Assembly (NCBI RefSeq): GCF_001542875.1
Contig: NZ_LMAF01000002.1
Location: 1,387,501 to 1,451,500 of the forward strand
Length of the DNA stretch: 64,000 bases
Reading direction: 5' to 3'
Source: Erythrobacter sp. YT30
GTDB taxonomy: Bacteria > Pseudomonadota > Alphaproteobacteria > Sphingomonadales > Sphingomonadaceae
The notes beneath the pieces are model-generated. The model made no database searches. It was not told the origin of the DNA and saw only the letters and a list, made by a program, of their open reading frames with translations. The translations under genes and the position numbers were made by a program. This document shows positions 42,191 to 50,831 of this stretch, in pieces (the first letter of the stretch is position 1; every line of letters begins with the position of its first letter).

Positions 42191-42850
42191 TTAGCCATTC
42201 CGCTGCTTAAGCATCAGGTGAAACGCTGCGATATGTGAAGCGCCTGAAAGCGGCACACCGATAAGCGGGATAAGAGCGATCGGCAGGTGCGCGATGGTGC
42301 TCATCGTTGGGACGGCGAGCAATTGCAGCGTCAACCCGGTCCCGACTGCGACCACGAAATCAGCAAAACCGACCACATGGAATGCAACGATACGGCGGGT
42401 CGTCACGGGCAAAAGGATCAGTGCGGCGGCAAGCACTCCTGCGAGCATGTCGCCCCAGCCCGCCAGATTGACGAACAGGCCGGGCAGCCAACCCTGCGAT
42501 CCGTAGTAGAGGAATGCTGCCGCAGCGAACACGCGCCAGACATGGAAAGTCGCGAGGCCATAGGGGCCAAGACGCTCGACAAATGCTCGGATCGACGGGA
42601 CAGTTAAATACGCGATCACCAGAGACGCCATTGCGGCGACAACTGTCATCGCGACGAAAGCGGGATGGCTGTTTGCATAGATGCCCGTCGCAGAAAGCAT
42701 GATCGCTGCAATCGAATAAAGGCCGAAGCCGATGCCTAAGAGCCACCCTCCCTTATTCGCCTTGGGATGCTCAACACGATGATCGTTTCTGTATAGTGCA
42801 TATGCATCTATTTCGATCTGAGATGGGCTCGGTGCAGTATGGTTGCTCAT
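42191..42850 (-). CDS. Multi-pass membrane protein downstream of a MarR regulator
   Basis: This is a 219-residue protein with a polar N-terminus and about six hydrophobic helices (GWLLGIGFGLYSIAAIML through LIPLIGVPLSGASHIAAFHL). No family is recognised. It starts 10 bp after the MarR gene on the same strand, so it is the likely effector gene of that regulator. Codons about 14-19 (IDAYAL) are encoded by a near-copy of the sequence in the marR promoter. Confidence 0.75.
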   Translation of the reverse strand: MSNHTAPSPSQIEIDAYALYRNDHRVEHPKANKGGWLLGIGFGLYSIAAIMLSATGIYANSHPAFVAMTVVAAMASLVIAYLTVPSIRAFVERLGPYGLATFHVWRVFAAAAFLYYGSQGWLPGLFVNLAGWGDMLAGVLAAALILLPVTTRRIVAFHVVGFADFVVAVGTGLTLQLLAVPTMSTIAHLPIALIPLIGVPLSGASHIAAFHLMLKQRNG

Positions 42851-42860
42851 CGTTCTTCTC

Positions 42861-43226
42861 CTAGATTGAGCTTTGGACAGATTGCCAGAGTGGAATTGCG
42901 CGCTCCAGCAGTTCGCTCCCTGAAGATGTCAGGGTGACGCGTTTGCTGCGGCTGTCGTCAGGATCGTTCGCCAATTCGATCAGTGTCCGCCGCTCAAGTG
43001 GGCGCAGCGCGCGGGACATCGTGGTGCGATCCATGGCGAGATAGTCCGCCAGTTCGTGAATTGCCGGATTTCCCGCGTGACCGACTGCTACGAGTATCGA
43101 AAACTGACCTCCAGTGAGCTCCAGAGGTGCAAACGCTGCTTCGTACAAAGCAGTCAGGCGGCGAGCGCGCGAACGAGCAGCTTGCATGTGGCAAGAGGAG
43201 ACGATGGTGGCGAGATCAGTAGTCAT
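42861..43226 (-). CDS. MarR-family transcriptional regulator
   Basis: This is a 121-residue winged-helix regulator: LELTGGQFSILVAVGHAGNP, the recognition part MDRTTMSRALRPLERRTLIE, and the wing DPDDSRSKRVTLTSSGSELL. The start at 43226 (MTTDLAT) is used, because upstream residues would lie in the promoter. A promoter with an operator-like sequence ends 8 bp before the start, so it is probably autoregulated. It lies between katG and a membrane protein gene. Whether it senses oxidants is not shown; it does contain a Cys (SSCHMQAARS) near the N-terminus, like some redox-sensing MarR proteins. Confidence 0.87.
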   Translation of the reverse strand: MTTDLATIVSSCHMQAARSRARRLTALYEAAFAPLELTGGQFSILVAVGHAGNPAIHELADYLAMDRTTMSRALRPLERRTLIELANDPDDSRSKRVTLTSSGSELLERAIPLWQSVQSSI

Positions 43227-43233
43227 GGAAATG

Positions 43234-43262
43234 CATATAGATGCATATACACTTAAATTCAA
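43234..43262 (-). promoter_or_regulatory. marR promoter with overlapping ATGCAT repeat operator
   Basis: On the minus strand there is a TTGAAT -35 box, 17-bp spacer and TATATG -10 box. The spacer and -10 carry tandem ATGCATATA units ten bases apart (43231-43239 and 43241-43249). The 17-mer at 43237-43253 recurs with one change, inverted, at 42795-42811. Confidence 0.6.
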
Positions 43263-43289
43263 CCGCATAATCGCATCGCTCAAAACAAA

Positions 43290-43318
43290 GCCCCCGGCAC
43301 GCATAACGCACCGGGGGC
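43290..43318 (-). terminator. Rho-independent terminator of katG
   Basis: GCCCCCGG (43290-43297) and CCGGGGGC (43311-43318) form an 8-bp GC stem, followed on the minus strand by TTTGTTTTG. It ends the katG transcript about 60 nt after the stop. Between stop and terminator lies a C-rich stretch described under findings. Confidence 0.85.
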
Positions 43319-43377
43319 AATTGCGACCCTGACCTCAAGGGGTCAGTCAGGGCTCAGGGGGCAGGGGGTCCTGGGTC

Positions 43378-45579
43378 TTAGGCATGATACTTCGCGTAAG
43401 CGACGTCGAAGCGGTCATTGTCCATGACCTTGGTCCATGCCGCGACAAAGTCTGCAACGAACTTCGCTTCATTGCCGTTTTCCGCATAGACTTCGGCCAC
43501 TGCGCGAAGTTGCGAATTGGAGCCGAAGACGAGATCCGCACGCGTGGCGCGGTATTTTTCTGCGCCGCTCTTGCGATCAGTGCCGACATATTCCTCATCG
43601 CCTGACCCATCGACCGGAGCCCACTTGGTGCCCATGTCGAGAAGGTTGGTGAAGAAGTCCGGCGTCAGCTGGCCCACACGATCGGTGAACACGCCATGCT
43701 TGGTATTACCAGCATTGGCACCAAGAGCACGCATACCGCCGACCAGTACGGTCATTTCCGGCATGGAGAGGCCGAGCAAATGTGCCTTGTCGATCAGCAT
43801 TTCTTCAGTGCGCACGTCCGCTTTCGTTTTGAGGTAATTGCGGAAACCATCAGCAAATGGCTCCAGCGGCTCAAAACTGGCAGCATCGGTGTGCTCATCG
43901 CCCGCATCGCCGCGTCCTCCGGTGAACGGCACTGCGATAGAATGGCCGGCGTCACTGGCGGCTTTTTCCACCGCAGCGTTACCGGCAAGCACGATCGCAT
44001 CGGCCATCGAGATATCCCCGCGCAGTTCGTCAATTTTGGCCAAAACTTTGTCGAGCTCTTCCGGATCGTTCGCTTTCCAGTCCTTTTGCGGAGCAAGGCG
44101 CACGCGCGCACCATTGGCACCGCCGCGGTGGTCTGAATTGCGATAGGTCGAAGCCGAAGCCCAGGCCGCTTTGACGAGTTCAGAAACGGTAAGGCCGCTG
44201 TCCAAGATGGCCGATTTGAATGCGGAGGCCGCGCTATCGGAAGGCGCGCCGCCTTCTGGAACAGGATCCATCCAGATCAGCGTTTCTTCAGGCACTTCCG
44301 GGCCGAGATAGCGGACTTTCGGACCCATATCGCGGTGGCACAGCTTGAACCATGCGCGCGCGAATGCATCGTCGAGCTGTTCTGGGTGCTTAAGGAAACG
44401 CTCGGAAATTACGCGGTAATCCGGATCCATTTTAAGCGCCATATCAGCTGTGGTCATCATCGTGCGGACCTTCTTAGAAGGATCGCGCGCGTCTGGTGCC
44501 ATGTCTTCGGGATCAGGATTGATCGGCGTCCACATTTTCGCGCCAGCCGGGCTTTCGACCAATTCAAAATCGTATTTGAACAGGATGCGGAAGTAGTCAT
44601 GGCTCCACGAAGTCGGATTGTTCGACCAGCTGCCTTCAATGCCTGAAGTGGTGATATTGCCTTTGGCAATTTCGTCTTCGTCGTTGAGCCAGCCAAAGCC
44701 TTGCAATTCGAGGACTTCGCTTTCAGGACTATCGCCAAACGTATCGGCGGGGTGTGCGCCATGCGCTTTACCGAAAGCGTGGCCGCCAGCGGTCAAAGCG
44801 ACTGTTTCTTCGTCATTCATCGCCATCCGGGCAAAGGTTTCGCGCATGTCGCGGCCCGATGCGAGCGGATCAGGATCGCCGCCGGGGCCCTCTGGGTTCA
44901 CGTAGATTAGACCCATCTGGATTGCAGCGAGCGGGTTTTCGAGCGCTTTGCCTTCATCGGGGATGATGCGCGTTTCAACGCCTTCATTCACCCATTGCTC
45001 TTCAGTGCCCCAGTATACGCTTTCAGGCTCAAAAACATCGGCACGGCCGCCGCCAAATCCGAAGACCGGGCCGCCCATGCTCTCAATCGCGACATTGCCA
45101 GCAAGGATGAAGAGGTCGGCCCAGCTGATGTGCTTGCCGTATTTCTGCTTTACCGGCCAAAGAAGGCGCCGCGCTTTGTCGAGGTTGCCGTTGTCCGGCC
45201 AGGAATTGAGCGGTGCGAAACGCTGCTGGCCGCTCCCGCCACCACCGCGCCCATCGCCCGTGCGGTAAGTACCCGCAGCGTGCCACGCCATGCGGATGAA
45301 GAACGGGCCGTAGTGGCCATAATCGGCTGGCCACCAATCCTGGCTGTCCGTCATCAGCGCGGTAAGGTCAGCTTTCAGCGCTTTGTAATCGATTGCGTTG
45401 AAAGCTTCGGCATAATCAAAGTCTTCGCCGAATGGATTGGCGCTGCGGCCGCCTTCCATCAGAATGCGAAGCTCCATTGCTTCGGGCCACCAATCGCGAT
45501 TGGTGCGCCCAAACAGCCCGCGAATTTCAGCATCGCCGTGGAACGGGCAGCCACTCATATCACCGGTCTTCACATCCAT
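43378..45579 (-). CDS. katG: Catalase-peroxidase KatG
   Basis: This is a 733-residue bifunctional haem enzyme that removes hydrogen peroxide. The distal haem site is [20 protein letters not shown] (Arg, Trp, His). The Trp pairs with the Tyr in [12 protein letters not shown] and the Met in the [13 protein letters not shown]-like block to give the Met-Tyr-Trp adduct. The proximal His is in [15 protein letters not shown]. The C-terminal half is the usual degenerate second domain. AGAGGAGAC precedes the ATG. Upstream are repeated CGATTAAT motifs, and ahpF-ahpC lie next door. Confidence 0.97.
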   Translation of the reverse strand: MDVKTGDMSGCPFHGDAEIRGLFGRTNRDWWPEAMELRILMEGGRSANPFGEDFDYAEAFNAIDYKALKADLTALMTDSQDWWPADYGHYGPFFIRMAWHAAGTYRTGDGRGGGGSGQQRFAPLNSWPDNGNLDKARRLLWPVKQKYGKHISWADLFILAGNVAIESMGGPVFGFGGGRADVFEPESVYWGTEEQWVNEGVETRIIPDEGKALENPLAAIQMGLIYVNPEGPGGDPDPLASGRDMRETFARMAMNDEETVALTAGGHAFGKAHGAHPADTFGDSPESEVLELQGFGWLNDEDEIAKGNITTSGIEGSWSNNPTSWSHDYFRILFKYDFELVESPAGAKMWTPINPDPEDMAPDARDPSKKVRTMMTTADMALKMDPDYRVISERFLKHPEQLDDAFARAWFKLCHRDMGPKVRYLGPEVPEETLIWMDPVPEGGAPSDSAASAFKSAILDSGLTVSELVKAAWASASTYRNSDHRGGANGARVRLAPQKDWKANDPEELDKVLAKIDELRGDISMADAIVLAGNAAVEKAASDAGHSIAVPFTGGRGDAGDEHTDAASFEPLEPFADGFRNYLKTKADVRTEEMLIDKAHLLGLSMPEMTVLVGGMRALGANAGNTKHGVFTDRVGQLTPDFFTNLLDMGTKWAPVDGSGDEEYVGTDRKSGAEKYRATRADLVFGSNSQLRAVAEVYAENGNEAKFVADFVAAWTKVMDNDRFDVAYAKYHA

Positions 45580-45776
45580 TGTCTCAGTCTCCTCTCAAAA
45601 GCCCCTGCGCGGGACTCGCATAAACTCGATTAATGGCAACAGGATGATAGATGTCGTCTTATCAGTCCAATCGATTAATCTGGGGAGTTTGATTTACTGG
45701 ATCGATTGAATGGGCGGTGACTTAGTCTTTCCCTGTGGGATGGGAGACAGATCGGGTTCTGGCGCCCCAACGCAAA

Positions 45777-45800
45777 AAGCCCCCGCATCAGCGGAGGCTT
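45777..45800 (-). terminator. Rho-independent terminator of ahpF
   Basis: On the minus strand AAGCCTCCGC and GCGGGGGCTT pair around TGAT with one mismatch, followed by TTTGCG. It lies 43 bp after the ahpF stop and separates it from the katG upstream region. Confidence 0.75.
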
Positions 45801-45843
45801 CTCACTTTTAATCCTGGTGACCAGTTCGAAGGCGGGAAAAGCG

Positions 45844-47445
45844 TCAGGCCGCTTGCGCGATATCCTCAACCGCCTCGTTGCGGATCAGGTAATCAAATGC
45901 GCCCAATGCGGCTTTTGATCCTTCGCCCATCGCGACGACGATTTGCTTGTGCGGCACCGTGGTCGCATCGCCTGCGGCAAAGATGCCCGGCAGATTGGTC
46001 GTACCTTCTTCATCGATCACGATCTCGCCGTACTTCGACAGCTCAAGACCCGTTTCGGTGAGCCATTCTGTGTTCGGCACAAGGCCGATTTGGATGAAGA
46101 CACCTTCAAGTTCAATTCGGCGCTCTTCTGCCGTATCGCGGTCTTTCACGACCAGCCCGTTGCAGCGTTTGCCATCACCTGTGATCTCGGTCGTCTGACC
46201 GTTGGTGATGATATCGACATTGGACATGGAGCGCAGCTTTGCCTGAAGCACTTCATCTGCGCGCAGCTTGGTATCGAATTCAATCAGCGTCACATGGCCA
46301 ACAATCTTTGCAAGATCGATCGCCGCTTCGACGCCTGAATTGCCGCCGCCGATGACGGCAACGCGTTTTCCTTTGAACAAAGGACCATCGCAGTGGGGGC
46401 AGTAGGCAACGCCCTTGTTGCGGTATTCCGCCTCACCGGGAACGCCGAGATTTTTCCAGCGCGCGCCTGTCGACAGGATAAGGGATCGCGCCTTTAGCGT
46501 CGCGCCATTGGCAAAGGTGACCTCGTGCATGCCGCCCGCCTCGCTGGCTGGCTTCAGCTGCGTCGCGCGGGCCAGATCCATCAGATCGATCTCGTATTCG
46601 CCGATCTGTTTTTTGAGATCATCGGCGAGTTTCGGCCCTTCGGTGTAAACCGTGCCGGGTAGATTCTCCACGCCGAGCGTATCCATCAGCTGGCCGCCAA
46701 ATCGTTCGGCTGCAATGCCTGTGCGAAAGCCCTTGCGCGCCGTGTAGACGGCCGATGCTGCACCTGCCGGACCGCCGCCGATAACGAGCACTTCGAAGGG
46801 TTCTTTGGCAGACAATTTCTCTGCTGCTTTCTCATCCGCGCCGCTATCCAGTTTGGCGAGAATTTCAGCGAGCTCGATCTTGCCGTTGTAGAAGCTCTCG
46901 CCATTGAGGAATGTCGCCGGGACAGCAAGGATGTCGCGGTTTTCAACCTCATCCTGAAACGTCCCGCCCTCAATAAGGGTTGCGGTGATGCGCGGGTTTT
47001 CAAGCGCCATCAGAGTTAGCGCTTGCACCACATCGGGGCAGTTGTGGCAGGTGAGCGAGAAGAACATTTCAAACTCGAGATCGGTCTCGAGTGAGCGCAC
47101 TTGCTCAATCAAGTCCGCATCCACTTTGGGCGGATGGCCACCGGCCCACAGCAAAGCGAGCACCAGTGAAGTAAACTCGTGCCCCATCGGAAGCCCGGCA
47201 AACCGCACCCATTTTTGTGGATCGGATGCCCGGCGAATAACAAAGCTTGGGCGACGACCGCCCGCAATCTGATCATCGCCGTCAAAATGAGCGGAAACCA
47301 TGTCGTGAAGGTCGGCGATCTCGGTGAGGAGTTCGCGCGTCTGCTCAGACTTGGCGCTATCATCAAGCGCCGCGACAAGCTCAATCGGCTCGCGCAGATT
47401 GGCGAGATATTGCTTCAGCTGGTTCTGCATATTGGCGTCGAGCAT
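45844..47445 (-). CDS. ahpF: Alkyl hydroperoxide reductase subunit F
   Basis: This is a 533-residue flavoprotein that passes electrons from NADH to AhpC. The N-terminal tandem thioredoxin-fold domain (residues ~1-200) has a [14 protein letters not shown] redox pair. The thioredoxin-reductase-like part has the FAD motif [19 protein letters not shown], the CxxC in [14 protein letters not shown], the NAD motif [15 protein letters not shown] and [15 protein letters not shown]. It is downstream of ahpC across a long hairpin, so the two are probably co-transcribed with reduced ahpF readthrough. Confidence 0.96.
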   Translation of the reverse strand: MLDANMQNQLKQYLANLREPIELVAALDDSAKSEQTRELLTEIADLHDMVSAHFDGDDQIAGGRRPSFVIRRASDPQKWVRFAGLPMGHEFTSLVLALLWAGGHPPKVDADLIEQVRSLETDLEFEMFFSLTCHNCPDVVQALTLMALENPRITATLIEGGTFQDEVENRDILAVPATFLNGESFYNGKIELAEILAKLDSGADEKAAEKLSAKEPFEVLVIGGGPAGAASAVYTARKGFRTGIAAERFGGQLMDTLGVENLPGTVYTEGPKLADDLKKQIGEYEIDLMDLARATQLKPASEAGGMHEVTFANGATLKARSLILSTGARWKNLGVPGEAEYRNKGVAYCPHCDGPLFKGKRVAVIGGGNSGVEAAIDLAKIVGHVTLIEFDTKLRADEVLQAKLRSMSNVDIITNGQTTEITGDGKRCNGLVVKDRDTAEERRIELEGVFIQIGLVPNTEWLTETGLELSKYGEIVIDEEGTTNLPGIFAAGDATTVPHKQIVVAMGEGSKAALGAFDYLIRNEAVEDIAQAA

Positions 47446-47486
47446 GACGAACTCCGTCGAAAAATCAGATCAGTTGGAATTAGTAA

Positions 47487-47534
47487 GGCCCGAACCGCTT
47501 CGACAGGGGGGAGGGGGGTGAAGCGGTTCGGGCC
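47487..47534 (-). promoter_or_regulatory. 15-bp perfect hairpin with C-rich loop between ahpC and ahpF
   Basis: GGCCCGAACCGCTTC (47487-47501) pairs perfectly with GAAGCGGTTCGGGCC (47520-47534). In the mRNA the 18-nt loop is A plus CCCCCCTCCCCCCTGTC. No U-run follows, so it looks like a processing or stability hairpin that could set the ahpC:ahpF ratio rather than a full terminator. The loop closely matches that of the 7796-7841 hairpin. Confidence 0.7.
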
Positions 47535-47624
47535 GGATTATGTCCGAGCAGGCCCAATTGTGGGGTGGGCCCGGACACGGAGCGGCACAATGGTGGAGGG
47601 AAATGCGCCGCCCAAAGGCATCGG

Positions 47625-48191
47625 TTAAATCTTGCCGACGAGATCAAGCGAAGGTGCCAGCGTGTCGGCGCCTTCTTCCCATGCGGCTGGGCAGACTTGA
47701 CCGGGGTTCGCGCGTACATATTGTGCGGCTTTGATCTTGCGGGTCAGTTCGTTTGCGTTGCGGCCCACGCCTTCGCAAGTGATTTCCATGATCTGGATCA
47801 CACCATCGGGATCGACAACAAAGGTCGCACGGTCAGCAAGGCCCATCTCTTCACGCAGAACGCCGAACTGCTTCGACAGTGTGTGGAGCTGATCGCCAAG
47901 GAATGGGAATTTCAGCTTGCCGATTTTCTCAGAACTGTCGTGCCATGCCTTGTGGCTGAAATGCGTGTCGGTGCTGACAGCATAGACTTCTACGCCCATA
48001 TCCTGAAGCATGGCGTATTTTTCCCCCATATCCTCAAGCTCGGTCGGGCAGACGAATGTCCAGTCGGCTGGATAGAAGAAGAAGACAGCCCACTTGCCTT
48101 CGATGTCCTTCTCTGTAACGTCGAAGAAGTCCTGGCCGGCCTGAAAAGCGGTCGCTTTGAACGGTTGGATGGTTGATCCGATAATGCCCAT
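47625..48191 (-). CDS. ahpC: Alkyl hydroperoxide reductase subunit C (peroxiredoxin)
   Basis: This is a 188-residue typical 2-Cys peroxiredoxin. The peroxidatic Cys is in FYPADWTFVCPTELED (Cys47) and the resolving Cys in NPGQVCPAAW near the C-terminus. GGLG-like (FLGDQLH here) and YF-type tails govern overoxidation sensitivity; this protein ends LDLVGKI and lacks the YF motif, as robust bacterial AhpC proteins do. AGGAGGAAT is an ideal ribosome-binding site. It is the first gene of the ahpC-ahpF operon. Confidence 0.97.
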   Translation of the reverse strand: MGIIGSTIQPFKATAFQAGQDFFDVTEKDIEGKWAVFFFYPADWTFVCPTELEDMGEKYAMLQDMGVEVYAVSTDTHFSHKAWHDSSEKIGKLKFPFLGDQLHTLSKQFGVLREEMGLADRATFVVDPDGVIQIMEITCEGVGRNANELTRKIKAAQYVRANPGQVCPAAWEEGADTLAPSLDLVGKI

Positions 48192-48426
48192 GATTTGGTA
48201 TTCCTCCTAAACGGATTTGGTGGGTTGAAGTGCCTGTTTCATAAAAGAACTCGACACGCGAAATAGGGATTGTTGCGGCGCATCAAAATTGATTTGTGCG
48301 ATTGCGAAGATCGATAATTTCAATGGTAGAAACGGGAACCGGAAAGGATTGTTCCGAAAGCGATTCAAGCTATGGCTTGCAGTAGTGGATTTCAGCCTGA
48401 CTGCCCGCGTTTCGTGGGCGCAATTC

Positions 48427-49497
48427 CTAGCCCATCTGCCCGCGATGCAGCAGTTTGTGATCTGCCAAAACCAGCGCCATCATCGCTTCGACCACGGGTG
48501 CGCCTCTGATGCCGACGCACGGATCGTGGCGGCCTTTGGTGCGCACCTCGGTGGCTTCGCCGTCCGATGTGATCGAAGGGACCGGCGTAAGGATGGAGGA
48601 GGTTGGCTTGAAGGCTGTTCTCACCACCACCGGTTGCCCGGTTGAGATGCCGCCGGCGGTGCCGCCCGCGTGATTGCTGGCATAAACCGGTTGGCCATCG
48701 TCGCCCGGGCTCATCGCATCGGCGTTTTCTTCGCCGGTGAGCCTTGCGGCTTTAAAGCCAGCGCCGATCTCCACGCCCTTGGTCGCGTTGATCGTCATCA
48801 TGGCTGCGGCCAAATCGCTGTCGAGTTTCGCATAGACCGGCGCGCCCCATCCGGCTGGCACGCCAGTTGCCACGCATTCGACCACCGCCCCCAATGAGCT
48901 GCCAGCCTTGCGCGCGGCATCGACCTTTTCTTCCCAACGCTTGGCCGCGGCTGCATCAGGGCAGAAGAAGGGATTGCGAGTAATCTCGTCCGTGTAGAAG
49001 TTCGCGGGATCGATTGCATCGCCGCCCAATTCGCAGACATAGGCGGTGACGGTCACCTCTGGGATGATCGCCCGCGCCACTGCGCCCGCAGCGACGCGCG
49101 CCGCGGTTTCTCTCGCGCTCGACCGCCCGCCGCCGCGGTAATCGCGGATGCCGTACTTCGCGTCATAGGCGTAGTCAGCGTGGCCGGGGCGATAGCTTTT
49201 GGCGATTTCGGAATAGTCTTTGGAACGCTGATCGGTATTCTCGATCATCAAGTGAATGGGCGTGCCCGTCGTCGTATCCTCAAATACACCAGAGAGGATT
49301 TTGACCTGATCAGCCTCCTGCCGCTGGGTTGTGAATTTGCTCTGCCCCGGACGGCGAGCGTCGAGGAATGGCTGGATTTGCTCTGCGGTGAGAGCAAGGC
49401 CGGGAGGGCACCCGTCGACCACCACTCCAAGCCCCGGCCCATGGCTCTCGCCCCAAGTGGTAAAGCGCAGCGCGCGTCCGAATGTGTTCCAGCTCAT
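48427..49497 (-). CDS. aroC: Chorismate synthase
   Basis: This is a 356-residue enzyme for the last shikimate step (EPSP to chorismate, needing reduced FMN). It starts [20 protein letters not shown], then [20 protein letters not shown] and [18 protein letters not shown], with the C-terminal [18 protein letters not shown]. All three signature stretches are intact. The start at 49497 is certain from the family; the open frame to 49698 reads through the 33-bp inverted repeat. It is divergent from ruvA. Confidence 0.97.
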   Translation of the reverse strand: MSWNTFGRALRFTTWGESHGPGLGVVVDGCPPGLALTAEQIQPFLDARRPGQSKFTTQRQEADQVKILSGVFEDTTTGTPIHLMIENTDQRSKDYSEIAKSYRPGHADYAYDAKYGIRDYRGGGRSSARETAARVAAGAVARAIIPEVTVTAYVCELGGDAIDPANFYTDEITRNPFFCPDAAAAKRWEEKVDAARKAGSSLGAVVECVATGVPAGWGAPVYAKLDSDLAAAMMTINATKGVEIGAGFKAARLTGEENADAMSPGDDGQPVYASNHAGGTAGGISTGQPVVVRTAFKPTSSILTPVPSITSDGEATEVRTKGRHDPCVGIRGAPVVEAMMALVLADHKLLHRGQMG

Positions 49498-49585
49498 GGG
49501 AAATGCCTTACCGAAAAGTGCGCAAGTGTCGAGACTTGGTCGTGGAGCACGGCTGCGCAGCGTTTTTTGTTTGCGGAACTCTCCA

Positions 49586-49668
49586 GGCCACCCGCTCCCT
49601 CCACCCTTCCACCCGGATCGTAATCCGGTGTGATAATCCGGGTGGAAGGGTGGAGGGAGCGGGTGGCC
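49586..49668. repeat. 33-bp perfect inverted repeat between aroC and ruvA
   Basis: The left arm is 49586-49618 (starts GGCCACCCGCTCCC) and the right arm 49636-49668, its exact reverse complement, with a 17-nt loop. A second small palindrome, GCAGCGTG-AA-CACGCTGC, follows at about 49678-49695. The element fills most of the divergent promoter region. Confidence 0.92.
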
Positions 49669-49749
49669 GAGGCAAAGCAGCGTGAACACGCTGCGCAAAA
49701 CAAAGACTCCCCACTAGAATTACCCCGCTGCTTACGCCAAGAACATATC

Positions 49750-50358
49750 ATGATCGCAAAGCTATCGGGCAGACTGGACGAGACGGGTGAGGACTGGGCC
49801 ATCGTGGATGTGCAGGGAGTGGGCTATCTGGTCCATTGCTCGGCGCGAACGCTGTCAGCGCTCGGCGATGTGGGTGAGGCCTGCACTATCCACACCGATT
49901 TGCAGGTGTCCGAGAACGATATGCGCCTGCTCGGTTTTGCGATGAGCGCAGAGCGCGACTGGTTCCGCCTGTTGACGCAGGTGCAGGGTGTTGGGAGCAA
50001 AGTGGGCCTTGCGATCCTTTCGGCGCTTTCAACGGGAGAACTGCGCGATGCCTGCGCCGCTGGCGATGCGGCCAGCGTTGCGCGCGCCAATGGCGTCGGG
50101 CCAAAGCTGGCCGGGCGGATCGTCAATGAACTGAAAGACAAGGCAGGCGCGCTTCCGGGAGGCGGTCTCGCGGGCGTGCCAGCAGGCGCGATCTCGGCAG
50201 CGGGGGGAGCGAGCGCAGATGCGGTGAGCGCTCTTGAAAATCTGGGTTTCAAACCCGCGATTGCCGCCCAAGCCGTCGCCCGCGCCACCGCCGAATTGGG
50301 CGAAGACGCAGCCGAGGGCGACCTGATCCGCGTGGCGCTGAAAAAGGCGGCTGGGTGA
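49750..50358 (+). CDS. ruvA: Holliday junction branch-migration protein RuvA
   Basis: This is a 202-residue protein. The OB-fold domain I is MIAKLSGRLDETGEDWAIVD. The two helix-hairpin-helix motifs of domain II are QVQGVGSKVGLAILSAL and RANGVGPKLAGRIVNELKD. Domain III, which contacts RuvB, is SALENLGFKPAIAAQAVARA. The start at 49750 is the family start. Its stop overlaps the next, unrelated gene. Confidence 0.96.
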   Translation: MIAKLSGRLDETGEDWAIVDVQGVGYLVHCSARTLSALGDVGEACTIHTDLQVSENDMRLLGFAMSAERDWFRLLTQVQGVGSKVGLAILSALSTGELRDACAAGDAASVARANGVGPKLAGRIVNELKDKAGALPGGGLAGVPAGAISAAGGASADAVSALENLGFKPAIAAQAVARATAELGEDAAEGDLIRVALKKAAG

Positions 50359-50831
50359 TGGAGATGGACGACATCGCGAAGGCAAGGGCGGCAGCCAAAG
50401 AGCATGCTGATTATCATCAAGAAATCGCAGACTTTTATCGTGAGCAAGGAGCTTCACTTGATAAATGGCTGCTTGCGACTGAACTGTCAGTTTGTGGCGG
50501 CGCAATTATTGCTTTGTTAAATGCCGAAGGCGTGAACGATGTCTCCCGTTTCTATGCCGCCGCATGGTTTTTTGGAGGTCTCATTTGGTCGATCGGCATT
50601 GGAGGGTTGCGGGTTAAGTCTACATACGACTCGGCTTTGTTGCATTTAAAAGCCGCTCGGGCCTTTACTAGGTTCTCAAAAAATGGAGCTCAGCGAGAGC
50701 TCGATAGTACGTTTGACGACGAGCCTGATACAGTTCCTAGCTTTGCAGAAAAAACGCAATTGTTGCTGCGACCCGTTCCAGTCGTTTGCATCATAGTCGG
50801 CGCATTAATTACACTTGAGGGATTCCAATGA
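50358..50831 (+). CDS. Unknown membrane protein inserted between ruvA and ruvB
   Basis: This is a 157-residue protein. A helical N-terminus ([21 protein letters not shown]) is followed by two hydrophobic helices (about 40-55 and 65-83), a cytoplasmic stretch with Arg/Lys and Asp, and a C-terminal helix ([20 protein letters not shown]). The ATG shares a base with the ruvA stop (TGATG) and the TGA overlaps the ruvB start (ATGA). The gene is noticeably less GC-rich (many TTT, TTA, AAA codons) than its neighbours, suggesting transfer. No family is recognised. Confidence 0.75.
   Translation: MEMDDIAKARAAAKEHADYHQEIADFYREQGASLDKWLLATELSVCGGAIIALLNAEGVNDVSRFYAAAWFFGGLIWSIGIGGLRVKSTYDSALLHLKAARAFTRFSKNGAQRELDSTFDDEPDTVPSFAEKTQLLLRPVPVVCIIVGALITLEGFQ

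Noticed and set aside
49498-49698. N-terminal extension of aroC to 49698
   Set aside because: The family start MSWNTFG is at 49497, and the extension is a translation of the 33-bp inverted repeat.
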